Below are positions 47,389 through 54,523 of a DNA stretch of 64,000 bases, piece by piece. A model generated the notes under the pieces. The model was not told the origin of the DNA and ran no database searches. It saw only the letters and a program-made list of their open reading frames with translations. Location of the stretch: NCBI RefSeq assembly GCF_023016525.1, contig NZ_JALKCG010000005.1:62001-126000 (forward strand). Direction: 5' to 3'. The DNA is from Ancylobacter koreensis (GTDB lineage: Bacteria > Pseudomonadota > Alphaproteobacteria > Rhizobiales > Xanthobacteraceae). The number at the start of each line of letters is the position of its first letter. The stretch's first letter is position 1. The position numbers and the translations under genes are program-made.

Positions 47389-47856
47389 TCAGCCGGCGAC
47401 CGGCGACCAGGTGCCGTCCGGGTTGCGGCAGGCGGTGCCGCGCGCCGTCTGCGGCTGGCCGTTGATGTAGATGGTGTGGGTGAATTCGCGGCACTTGGGC
47501 GAGCCGCCGCGCGCATAGGTCGGGCCCGGCACGATGGTGCCGTAGGCGCCGCTCTCGCCGCGCCAGCTCACCGGCGCGCCCGGCGTGCCGTTCTCCAGCG
47601 CCTGCATCTCGGCGTCGCGCGCACGGGCCCGGTCCGCCTGGTCCAGCGCGTTGCCGATGGAGCCGCCGATCAAGCCACCCACCGCCGCGCCGAGGACGGT
47701 GGCGGCGGTATTGTGGCCGACGACCTGGCCGATCACGCCGCCCGCCACCGCGCCGATGGCCGCCCCGCCCACGGTGTTCGGATTCTCCTGGGCGGTTGAG
47801 CAGCCCGCGACGATGCCGCCGATCAGGCCAATGGCCACAAGGTGGTGTGCGCGCAT
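47389..47856 (-). CDS. Glycine-zipper lipoprotein
   Basis: 155 residues from ATG 47856 with GGAGGG upstream. The signal peptide ends in the lipobox VAGC. Two Gly-zipper helices follow (GGAAIGAVAGGVIGQVVG and GAAVGGLIGGSIGNAL, about 30-70), then a C-terminal domain with CREFTHTIYINGQPQTARGTAC that resembles surface antigens of the 17-kDa (Rickettsia) type. It is probably an outer-membrane lipoprotein. The role is unknown; downstream of a two-component system it might be a regulated target. Confidence 0.8.
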   Translation of the reverse strand: MRAHHLVAIGLIGGIVAGCSTAQENPNTVGGAAIGAVAGGVIGQVVGHNTAATVLGAAVGGLIGGSIGNALDQADRARARDAEMQALENGTPGAPVSWRGESGAYGTIVPGPTYARGGSPKCREFTHTIYINGQPQTARGTACRNPDGTWSPVAG

Positions 47857-47949
47857 GAAAAGATTCCCTCCGGCTCGATCCCGTAACGAATGGCACGAAG
47901 CGAGAGGAATAGGGCGAAAGCGCGGCCCCGTCACCTGTAGCGTGGCACC

Positions 47950-49335
47950 TCAGGCTGCGGGAAGCCGCACGACGCAGCGCAGGCCGCCGAAGGGCGAGCG
48001 GCCCAGCGACAGCCGCCCGCCATAGAGCGCGGTCAGTTCCGAGACGATGGAGAGCCCCAGCCCCGAGCCCGGCACGGTCTCGTCGAGCCGCTTGCCGCGC
48101 TTGAGCGCCTCGGCCTGTTCCGCCGGCGTCAGGCCCGGCCCGTCATCGTCGATGACGATCTCGAAATAGTCCCTCTCGCCGAGGACCGCCGGCGCCGGGG
48201 CGACCGTGATCTCGACCAGCGTGCGCGCCCATTTGCAGCCATTGTCGACGAGGTTGCCGACGATCTCCTCCAGATCCTGCCGCTCGCCACGGAAGCGCAC
48301 GCCCTCCGTGACCTCCGCTTCCACCGCGACGCCCTTGCCGCGATAGACCTTGCCGAGCGTGCCCGCCAGCCGCTCGACGATGGGGCCGACCTCCTCCACC
48401 GTGGTGACGACGGTGGCGCGCGCCGCCATGCGGGCGCGCTCCAGATGATGGGCCACCTGCCCTTTCATGATTTCGGCCTGCTCGCCCACCTTGGCGGCGA
48501 GCGCGTCGTCGGGCGCCAGCGCGCCGGCGCGCGCGGCCTCGTTCTGCAGCACGGAAATCGGGGTCTTCAGCGCATGAGCGAGGTTGCCGACATGGGTGCG
48601 GGCGCGCTCGACGATCTCGCGATTGGTCTCGATCAGCGCGTTCACCTCGGCGGCGAGCGGGGCGATCTCGACGGGATAATCGCCCTCGATGCGGTCGGCG
48701 CGTCCGGTGCGCACGGCGTGCAGGGCGGCCAGCATGCGCTTGAGCGGGCGCAGGCCGAACAGCACCTGGAAGACGAGGGTGAGCAGGAAGGCGCCGCCCA
48801 GAATCGCCAGCGTCACCTGCAGCGCGCGGTCGAAGGCGGCGACCTCCTCTTCGATCTCGCCGGCATCGGCCGCCACCGACACGGCGTAGCGTCCGTCCTC
48901 GCCGAGATCGACCACCCGCTCGACGATGCGCAGGTTCTGGTCCGAAGGCCCCTTGCCATAGCCCTCGCGCAGGCCCGACAGGTCGGGCTGGCCATCGCGC
49001 TCGAACAGCAGCGGCAGCGTGCCCTCGGGCAGCGAGCGCGAGGTCTTCACCTGCCGCGCCGGCCCGTCGGTGCGGGTGATCTGCCAGTACCAGCCGGAAA
49101 TGGGGAAGTTGAACAGCGGATCGCCGAGCGTGGTCGGCTCCGGCATGGTGCCGGAGGCCGAATTGGCGACATCCGCCACGATGGTCTTGAGATAGACGTC
49201 GAGCCGCTGGTCGAAGGCGCGCTCCACCGCGTCGCGATAGACCGAATGCAGCGCGAAGCCGGTGATCAGCAGCACGCAGACGCTGACCACCGTGGCCGAG
49301 GCGAAGAGGCGGAGCGCCAGCGAGCCGGCGCGCAT
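47950..49335 (-). CDS. Sensor histidine kinase, PhoQ/FeuQ-like
   Basis: 461 residues: TM1 (about 10-32), a periplasmic sensor (33-160), TM2 (about 165-190), HAMP, HisKA with GNLAHALKTPISVLQNEAA (His near 251), and HATPase with DNGCKWA, DDDGPGL and GSGLGLSI. AHALKTP is typical of the PhoQ subgroup. Its start overlaps the regulator gene by one base, so the two are coupled. The match to FeuQ of rhizobia, an envelope or osmotic sensor, is by resemblance and is not certain. Confidence 0.88.
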   Translation of the reverse strand: MRAGSLALRLFASATVVSVCVLLITGFALHSVYRDAVERAFDQRLDVYLKTIVADVANSASGTMPEPTTLGDPLFNFPISGWYWQITRTDGPARQVKTSRSLPEGTLPLLFERDGQPDLSGLREGYGKGPSDQNLRIVERVVDLGEDGRYAVSVAADAGEIEEEVAAFDRALQVTLAILGGAFLLTLVFQVLFGLRPLKRMLAALHAVRTGRADRIEGDYPVEIAPLAAEVNALIETNREIVERARTHVGNLAHALKTPISVLQNEAARAGALAPDDALAAKVGEQAEIMKGQVAHHLERARMAARATVVTTVEEVGPIVERLAGTLGKVYRGKGVAVEAEVTEGVRFRGERQDLEEIVGNLVDNGCKWARTLVEITVAPAPAVLGERDYFEIVIDDDGPGLTPAEQAEALKRGKRLDETVPGSGLGLSIVSELTALYGGRLSLGRSPFGGLRCVVRLPAA

Positions 49336-50021
49336 CAGCGCGGGCTTTCCTGACGCGGATTTTCCGGCGGCACCAGCAGATAGCCGAGCCCGCGCACGGT
49401 CTGGATCACGTCGACATCGAGCTTTTTGCGCAGCCGGCCGACAAAGACCTCGATGGTGTTGGAATCGCGGTCGAAATCCTGATCGTAGAGATGCTCCACC
49501 AGCTCGGTGCGCGAGACCACCCGCCCGGTGTGGTGCATGAGATAGGCGAGCAGCCGGTGCTCATGCGAGGTCAGCTTCACCTGCTTGCCGTTCACCGTCA
49601 CGCGGCCCGAGCGCGTGTCGAGCATGACAGGCCCGCAGGTAAGTTCGCTCGCCGCATGCCCGGCCGAGCGCCGCAGCAGCGCGCGCAGGCGCGCCAGCAC
49701 CTCCTCCATGTGGAAGGGCTTGGCCACATAATCGTCGGCGCCGGCATCGAAGCCCTGCACCTTGTCGCTCCAGCGGTCGCGCGCGGTGAGAATCAGCACG
49801 GGCATCTTGCGCCCGTCGCGCCGCCAGGCCTCCAGCACCGAGAGCCCGTCCATCTTGGGCAGGCCGATGTCAAGCACCACCGCGTCATAGGGCTCGGTGT
49901 CGCCGAGGAAATGGCCTTCCTCACCGTCATAGGCACGGTCGACGGCATAGCCGGCATCGACCAGCGCCTCGTGGAGCTGCCGGTTGAGATCAGGATCGTC
50001 CTCGACGACAAGCAGGCGCAC
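49335..50021 (-). CDS. OmpR-family response regulator, PhoP/FeuP-like
   Basis: 228 residues from GTG 50021 with GGGGAGA upstream; an ATG at 50075 would add 18 residues not found in receivers. It has Glu7/Asp8/Asp9, phosphoacceptor Asp51 (VVLDIGLPKMDG) and Lys in VAKPFHMEEVLARL. The winged helix ends with TIEVFVGRLRKKLD and TVRGLGYLL. YDGEEGHFLGDTEPYDAVVLD is close to rhizobial FeuP/PhoP-type regulators. It is the partner of the kinase gene it overlaps. Confidence 0.92.
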   Translation of the reverse strand: MRLLVVEDDPDLNRQLHEALVDAGYAVDRAYDGEEGHFLGDTEPYDAVVLDIGLPKMDGLSVLEAWRRDGRKMPVLILTARDRWSDKVQGFDAGADDYVAKPFHMEEVLARLRALLRRSAGHAASELTCGPVMLDTRSGRVTVNGKQVKLTSHEHRLLAYLMHHTGRVVSRTELVEHLYDQDFDRDSNTIEVFVGRLRKKLDVDVIQTVRGLGYLLVPPENPRQESPR

Positions 50022-50090
50022 GTTCTCTCCCCAGGCTTGCCCGCGCGACGCAGCGCGGCGCGGGGAGAATGCCATTGCGGGGCGAGGATG

Positions 50091-50402
50091 TCAGGAGGAA
50101 GGCGCCGGCCGGCCTTCGCGCCAGGCGAGCCATGTCACCGTGACGAAGGCGCCGAACCACGAGCCGCAGGCGGCGAACAGCACATAGACCCATTCCTGGG
50201 TGTAGCTGATGACCGCGAAGGCGGAGAGCAGATACCAGCCGGCGCTCCAGTTCGCCGCCGCGACGCGCCGGCGGGCGACGATGGCGGCGTTGAACAGCAC
50301 GTAGACCGTGTCGGTGGCGGCGGTGAACACGAACACCGCCGCCGCCACCAGCGGGTCGATGGAGGACAGCGAGGCGGTCAGGTCGAGCGCATGGGACGTC
50401 AT
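50091..50402 (-). CDS. Small membrane protein of unknown function
   Basis: 103 residues from ATG 50402. Three hydrophobic stretches (about 18-42, 53-70 and 72-92) suggest three membrane helices, with a short polar tail. I recognise no family. It lies between the two-component pair and the lysis genes, 69 bases upstream of the regulator start on the same strand. It could belong to either group. Confidence 0.6.
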   Translation of the reverse strand: MTSHALDLTASLSSIDPLVAAAVFVFTAATDTVYVLFNAAIVARRRVAAANWSAGWYLLSAFAVISYTQEWVYVLFAACGSWFGAFVTVTWLAWREGRPAPSS

Positions 50403-50457
50403 GGAACAGGCTCCGCGGGACGGACCCGGCCGCCGGGATCGGGCGGCACGCACCATC

Positions 50458-50688
50458 CTACCGCGTCCCGCGCCACCCGCAGAGCGCCTTTCCCACCGCA
50501 TTATGCGCCTTCACCTGCCGGATGGTCGGGTCGGTGTCGGCCATCGCCCAGGAGATCGGGCGAAAGGCGCCGCACGCGCCTCTAGTCGCGGCGGAAGGCG
50601 TCGTCGTCGCGCAGCCGGCGATCGTCGCCATTGCGCCGGTCAGCGTCAGCACGCGCGCGATCCGCGCGCTCGATCGTCTCCACCACAT
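50458..50688 (-). CDS. Rz1-like outer-membrane spanin lipoprotein
   Basis: 76 residues; residues 1-25 form a signal peptide ending at the lipobox IAGC with Cys26. The rest has CGAFRPISW, DTDPTIRQVKAHN and a final LCGW, a pattern common in small lipoproteins of alphaproteobacterial phages. Its start lies 107 bases inside the upstream spanin gene in another frame, the hallmark of Rz/Rz1 pairs. Outer-membrane fusion to release particles is the expected role. The exact start is uncertain. Confidence 0.65.
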   Translation of the reverse strand: MWWRRSSARIARVLTLTGAMATIAGCATTTPSAATRGACGAFRPISWAMADTDPTIRQVKAHNAVGKALCGWRGTR

Positions 50689-50830
50689 CGCGTTCCCCTT
50701 CCAGCCGGCAGGCCTCGCGGCCCTCGCTGCGTCCCTTCAAATAGATCCAGCCCGCCGCCGCCAGCAGGGCGAGGGCGAGCGCGCCGGTCCGCCCGAGCGG
50801 GCTCACCAGCAGGCCGAGCAGCGCCGTCAT
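50582..50830 (-). CDS. Rz-like inner-membrane spanin
   Basis: 82 residues: one N-terminal membrane helix (about 4-31) followed by a strongly charged, helical periplasmic part rich in Arg, Asp and Glu (EGERDVVETIERADRARADA). This is the layout of inner-membrane spanins. It overlaps the endolysin stop by 4 bases and contains the start of the Rz1-like gene in another frame. The assignment rests on structure and neighbours, since spanins share little sequence. Confidence 0.65.
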   Translation of the reverse strand: MTALLGLLVSPLGRTGALALALLAAAGWIYLKGRSEGREACRLEGERDVVETIERADRARADADRRNGDDRRLRDDDAFRRD

Positions 50831-51615
50831 CGCGCGCCCTCCCCGGCGAGGCGCCGCAGCGCGCCGTGCAGCGTCAGCCCGACGCCGGCCAGCACCAGCG
50901 CGGCGAACAGCCATCTCAGCGGGCCGGCATAGGCGGCGAGCGGGGCCAGCCGGTCGGCCTGCTCGGCCACCATGGCGCCCAGCGTGCCGGTGCCAGCGAC
51001 GAGCCCGCCCGCCCCTTCCGGCGTACGCGAAAGGCGGGTATCGGCGGGGCGCGCCCTGCCGCCGGAAGCCTGCCGGGCCAGCGGCGCGGAAGCGGCCCCA
51101 CGCGCCATCGCCGTGGCGGCGGCCCGCACCTCGCCGACGCGCCGCATCCAGCCAGCGCCGAAGGTCGGGTAGGTCTTCAGGCCCCGCAGCATGGCGAGCC
51201 GGCGCGCGCAGACCGCCTCGACCAGCGCCGGGGGGTCGGCGTCCGCCAGCGCGGCGAGCGTCACCTCGCCGATCTCGCCGTCGGCGAAGACGCCCAGCGC
51301 GCGCTGGAGCCATTTCGCCGCCTGCGCCGGGCCGGAGTTCACCGCCGCGTCGAACACGCAATAGTCGATGCCGGCCGGCAGTTCGTCGGCGCGCACCGCC
51401 TCCCAGTACTGCCGGCGGTAGATCGCCTCGATCTCCCCGGGCTCGATCAGGCGGACGGGCCGCGCGGGCGCGCCGCGCCGGCGGCGCCAGCCGTCATAGA
51501 CGCGCTGGGTCACACCCTTCATGGTCGCCCCGCCAGGGTCGGCGGGATGGTCGGCATAGCCGCCCTCATGCGCGAGGACGCGGCTGAGCGCCTCGTCGAA
51601 GCTCGACGCGGTCAT
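50827..51615 (-). CDS. GTA endolysin, glycoside hydrolase family 108
   Basis: 262 residues. LSRVLAHEGGYADHPADPGG has the GH108 catalytic Glu17 in EGGY, and GVTQRVYDGWRR follows. The peptidoglycan-binding type 3 domain covers about 95-165. A linker (about 165-230) and a C-terminal membrane helix (about 232-253) end the protein. The enzyme cleaves peptidoglycan sugars to lyse the producer cell. The membrane anchor could hold it inactive until release. A CtrA-type site lies 33 bases upstream of the ATG. Confidence 0.88.
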   Translation of the reverse strand: MTASSFDEALSRVLAHEGGYADHPADPGGATMKGVTQRVYDGWRRRRGAPARPVRLIEPGEIEAIYRRQYWEAVRADELPAGIDYCVFDAAVNSGPAQAAKWLQRALGVFADGEIGEVTLAALADADPPALVEAVCARRLAMLRGLKTYPTFGAGWMRRVGEVRAAATAMARGAASAPLARQASGGRARPADTRLSRTPEGAGGLVAGTGTLGAMVAEQADRLAPLAAYAGPLRWLFAALVLAGVGLTLHGALRRLAGEGAR

Positions 51616-51647
51616 AATGGCCTCGCAAAAAGCAGGAAAATTGTGAA

Positions 51648-51662
51648 TTAACGATTCATTAA
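51648..51662. promoter_or_regulatory. CtrA-binding box (TTAA-N7-TTAA)
   Basis: TTAACGATTCATTAA is an exact match to the full CtrA consensus TTAA-N7-TTAA, followed by C as in the extended form. It lies in an AT-rich 144-base gap between the endolysin gene (33 bases away, minus strand) and the 51760 gene (97 bases away, plus strand), and the motif can be read from both sides. CtrA is known to control GTA production and release in Rhodobacter and relatives. Confidence 0.75.
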
Positions 51663-51759
51663 CTACGCCACTACCGGGACACGGTTGCGCTGCGGCAAGG
51701 TTTGCCGGACGATTTCCCCTCGAAGTCAGTGGGTTCCGCCACAAGGGAGTTCCGCCGGC

Positions 51760-52269
51760 ATGCCCAGGGAAGACAATCTCGTCGACGACCTGAGGAATAT
51801 TTTTGATGATGCACGCCGCAGCTCCGGACAGGTGCAGGCGGAAGCGCTTCTCGCCGCCGCGCCGATCACGCTGCGCGGCGAGGATCGCGTGCTCGGCTAC
51901 ATGCGCGACCGGCTCAGCCAGGACAGCTATCGCGCCATCTGCCGTGCCATCGGCGAGGAGCTCGACCGGCTCAATGGCGAGATCACCCGCCTGCGCCGCT
52001 TCGAGCGGATGTCGGCCGTGGTCGAGGAGGCGCGCAGCCGCATCGCCGCCGGCCCGGTGCTGACGCCGCGCGCGCCCTCGCCGACGGTATCCCGGCCCTC
52101 CGGCTTCATCGGCCCCCGTCTTCCCTCGGCCAGCCGTGCGGCGGCGGGCACGCCGTCCGGCGCCGCCTCCGGCACGACGACGACCGCCGCGACGGCAGCG
52201 CGCATCGCCCGGCCGTCGGCGCCTCCCGCGCGCCCGGCCGCGACCGAGGTCCCCGGCCCCGCCGAGTAA
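51760..52269 (+). CDS. Hypothetical protein inside the GTA cluster, opposite strand
   Basis: 169 residues from ATG 51760 with GGGAG upstream. Residues 1-115 are helical and charged (NLVDDLRNIFDDARRSSGQV, DRVLGYMRDRL, ELDRLNGEITRLRRFERM). The tail (about 120-169) is low-complexity, rich in Ala, Pro, Thr and Ser. I recognise no family. It is the only plus-strand gene in this region, divergent from the endolysin across the CtrA box and convergent with the spike-side genes. It might be a CtrA-dependent factor tied to particle release or to the cell cycle. Confidence 0.6.
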   Translation: MPREDNLVDDLRNIFDDARRSSGQVQAEALLAAAPITLRGEDRVLGYMRDRLSQDSYRAICRAIGEELDRLNGEITRLRRFERMSAVVEEARSRIAAGPVLTPRAPSPTVSRPSGFIGPRLPSASRAAAGTPSGAASGTTTTAATAARIARPSAPPARPAATEVPGPAE

Positions 52270-52308
52270 ATCGCCGCCGACAAGTCCGGGCGCGGGCCGC
52301 CATGGGCC

Positions 52309-52596
52309 TCAGGCGTCGCCGCCCTCCCACTCCGCCGCCGGCAGTTCGTCGAGCAGCGCCTCGCGTTCCCCGGAGGTCAGCAGCCCGTCATAGGCTGCCT
52401 GGCTGAGGCTGAGCCCGGCCTCGCCGGGCGTTGCGGGGATGCACAGCGCCGCACGCCCGTCGGGATGGTTGACCAGCGGCCAGAGCGCCTCGGTGAGCGG
52501 CCCGTCCGGCTCGCCCGACTGGCGCAGCGGCGCAAAGGCGGCGCGCGAGCGTGCCCGCGCTTCCTCCGTCGTCGGCAGGATCAGATAGCGGCTCAT
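52309..52596 (-). CDS. Small GTA-cluster protein of unknown function
   Basis: 95 residues, acidic toward the end. SRYLILPTTEEARARSRAAF is followed by a compact helical region with ALWPLVNHPDGRAALCIP and a C-terminal LTSGEREALLDELPAAEW. No family is recognised. It overlaps the stop of the gene upstream by 4 bases (ATGA), so it belongs to the spike operon and may chaperone or cap a spike protein. Confidence 0.65.
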   Translation of the reverse strand: MSRYLILPTTEEARARSRAAFAPLRQSGEPDGPLTEALWPLVNHPDGRAALCIPATPGEAGLSLSQAAYDGLLTSGEREALLDELPAAEWEGGDA

Positions 52597-53483
52597 GCGG
52601 CGATCCTCGCAAGGGCGCCGTCGAGCGCGGCGATGTCGAGCGGCTGGCGGGACAGGACGAGCGCCTGCAGGCTTCCCTGAAAGCGGTTGCTGCCGCCCGA
52701 GGTCGGCGCCCCGATCCGCGCCAGCGACCCCCCGTCCGCATCGGCGGTCGGCAGCGCGGCGTTGAGCGGCCCGGTGGTGATCGCGCCGTCGGTCGCCACG
52801 TCGATCTGCCCGGCGGAGAGCCGGGCGCGGCCGATCAGCCGCCGCGCGGTGCCGCGCGAGCGCGAGATGGAGATGGGCGAAGCGCCGGAATCGGCCGGGC
52901 GGGCGTAGTAATAGGTGCCGCCGGGCGGCACGAGCTGGAGAGCGATACGCGCCACCGAAACGCTCGTCGTCGGCGCGTAAAACAGTTGCTGGATGCTGCC
53001 GGGCCCGATGGTCGCGACGCCCAGCACGGCGGCGGCGGTAAAGGCGCCGGCATTGCGCGCCAGCCCCGTGCTGCCTCCGATCTCCAGATAGTCGTCTCCG
53101 CCGTCGAAGGCGAGCGCCGCGCCGCCATTCGCGCCGAGCTCGGGCACGCCGGCCTCGACGAGGCGCGGCTGCGCGGCGGCGCTGGTCTGCACCGCGTGCC
53201 GCCCGTTTCCGGTCTGGTCGTACCAGGCGACGACATAGGCCGAGGCGCCGCCGACGAAGGCGAGCAGCGCGGCGGCGTCGAGGCTTTCGCCGGCGAAGCC
53301 GATGTCGAGCTGCCCGTTGTCGGAGGCGCGGCGCACCCGCAGGCACGGCCCGGCATAGGTAGAGGCGAGGCGCTTCACGCCGAACGCGGCCTCGATCCGC
53401 CCGGCGAAGGCGTCGAGCGGGGCGGGCGGCGCCGCCAGATGCCGGCCGGCAAGGTCCAGCCGTAATGCGAAGGACGCCGCCAT
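52593..53483 (-). CDS. Arabinofuranosidase-B/LamG-like domain protein (putative spike or fibre)
   Basis: 296 residues. AAFGVKRLASTYAGPCLRVR, RRASDNGQLDIGFAGESLDA and VAWYDQTGNGRHAVQ are typical of the catalytic-domain fold of alpha-L-arabinofuranosidase B (GH54-like). Phages and GTAs use it as a carbohydrate-binding module. The second half resembles a LamG/concanavalin fold. In this operon a surface-polysaccharide-binding fibre is more likely than an enzyme. It lies 1 base downstream of the GhsA-like gene. Confidence 0.75.
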   Translation of the reverse strand: MAASFALRLDLAGRHLAAPPAPLDAFAGRIEAAFGVKRLASTYAGPCLRVRRASDNGQLDIGFAGESLDAAALLAFVGGASAYVVAWYDQTGNGRHAVQTSAAAQPRLVEAGVPELGANGGAALAFDGGDDYLEIGGSTGLARNAGAFTAAAVLGVATIGPGSIQQLFYAPTTSVSVARIALQLVPPGGTYYYARPADSGASPISISRSRGTARRLIGRARLSAGQIDVATDGAITTGPLNAALPTADADGGSLARIGAPTSGGSNRFQGSLQALVLSRQPLDIAALDGALARIAA

Positions 53484-53484
53484 C

Positions 53485-53790
53485 TCAGTCGATCCGGTGG
53501 ATGACGAGGCCGGCCGTGGTGCCGGTTGCCAGCACCCGCCGCACCAGGAATTCGAGCACGCTCGCCTGGCCGGGCGGCACCGGCAGGGTCAGCGGCGCGT
53601 CATCCGCCGCGTCGACGGGCAGGATGCGCACCTCGGCGCTGGCCAGCGTCGCCGGGGCGAAGACCCGCAGGCGCGCGTAGCGCGGCAGGTCGGCGGCATC
53701 GTCCGGCACCACCGGCGCGCCCGCGCGGCCGAGCGCGGCGGGCGAGAGGGCGCGGCCGCGCCAGGGGTCCTTGGCGGGATCGTAGGGCAT
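53485..53790 (-). CDS. Head-spike base protein, GhsA (rcc01079)-like
   Basis: 101 residues. An N-terminal arm (about 1-30, DPAKDPWRGRALSP, with PVVPDDAADLPRYARLRVFA) precedes a small beta domain ending in PPGQASVLEFLVRRVLATGTTAG. This is the pattern of the spike base family named after R. capsulatus rcc01079. In RcGTA, GhsA and GhsB form head fibres that help bind the recipient's capsule. Here the gene lies next to the tail genes instead of at a distant locus. Recognition is from memory of the family. Confidence 0.7.
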   Translation of the reverse strand: MPYDPAKDPWRGRALSPAALGRAGAPVVPDDAADLPRYARLRVFAPATLASAEVRILPVDAADDAPLTLPVPPGQASVLEFLVRRVLATGTTAGLVIHRID

Positions 53791-53811
53791 CGTGTGTCTC
53801 CGGGGTTGGGA

Positions 53812-54498
53812 TCAGATGTCGAAGGCGAGGTAGGAGAGGACGAGGCGCACGCGTCCGCCGGTGAAGGCGCCGCCCAGCGCGGTAACGCGCAGCGGCGTGT
53901 CGGCATAGAAGGCCTGCGGGCCGATGACGCCGATATTGGTGGCGCCCGGCACGACGCTCAGCAGCCCGCCGAATTTCGAGGTCTCGCCGGCGATGCCGAC
54001 CTCATAGGCGGTGGCGCCCGTCACTGCCGCCAGCGTCCGGCTCGCCACGGCGAGGCCGATGGCGCGGTTCGGGATGACGAGCTCCGTCTCGACGAAGGCG
54101 CCGGCGAGGTCGAGTTCCTCCTCCTCGGCAGCCAGCCGCACGCCGCCGCCCGGCGTCGCCGCCAGCAGGTCGCGCCAGTTCGTGCCGTCATGGATCAGCG
54201 TGCGCCCCTCGGCCGCGACATGGGCGCGCCAGCCGGCGCCGGGCGCGAGGAAACGCCAGCCGGCGTCGAACAGCGCCACCTCGCCCGCGTGTCCGGCCCA
54301 GTCGCCGGTCGCGCCCGCCGCCACGATGTGCCGGTCGCCCGGCACGGGATCGGCCGGCGGCGCCGTGCGGGTGCGGTCATGGACGCCAAGCTGCGCCAGC
54401 GCGTCGAGCCGCAGCAGCGCCTCGTTATGGGTCACGTGCTTCTGCGCCTGCGCCGCCGCGATCAGCGGCAGCGCCAGCAGGGGGGTCGTCTCGCTCAT
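53812..54498 (-). CDS. DUF2793 head-spike protein, GhsB-like
   Basis: 228 residues. TPLLALPLIAAAQAQKHVTHNEALLRLDAL at the start and PGDRHIVAAGATGDWAGHAG, GWRFLAPGAGW and HDGTNWRD are the DUF2793 signature (about 1-130), found in GhsB of RcGTA. A beta-rich C-terminal part (about 135-228) would be the receptor-binding end. It lies 25 bases downstream of the tip protein gene and upstream of the GhsA-like gene. Confidence 0.78.
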   Translation of the reverse strand: MSETTPLLALPLIAAAQAQKHVTHNEALLRLDALAQLGVHDRTRTAPPADPVPGDRHIVAAGATGDWAGHAGEVALFDAGWRFLAPGAGWRAHVAAEGRTLIHDGTNWRDLLAATPGGGVRLAAEEEELDLAGAFVETELVIPNRAIGLAVASRTLAAVTGATAYEVGIAGETSKFGGLLSVVPGATNIGVIGPQAFYADTPLRVTALGGAFTGGRVRLVLSYLAFDI

Positions 54499-54523
54499 GG
54501 CATTTCCTGTCTGTGGACGGGGG

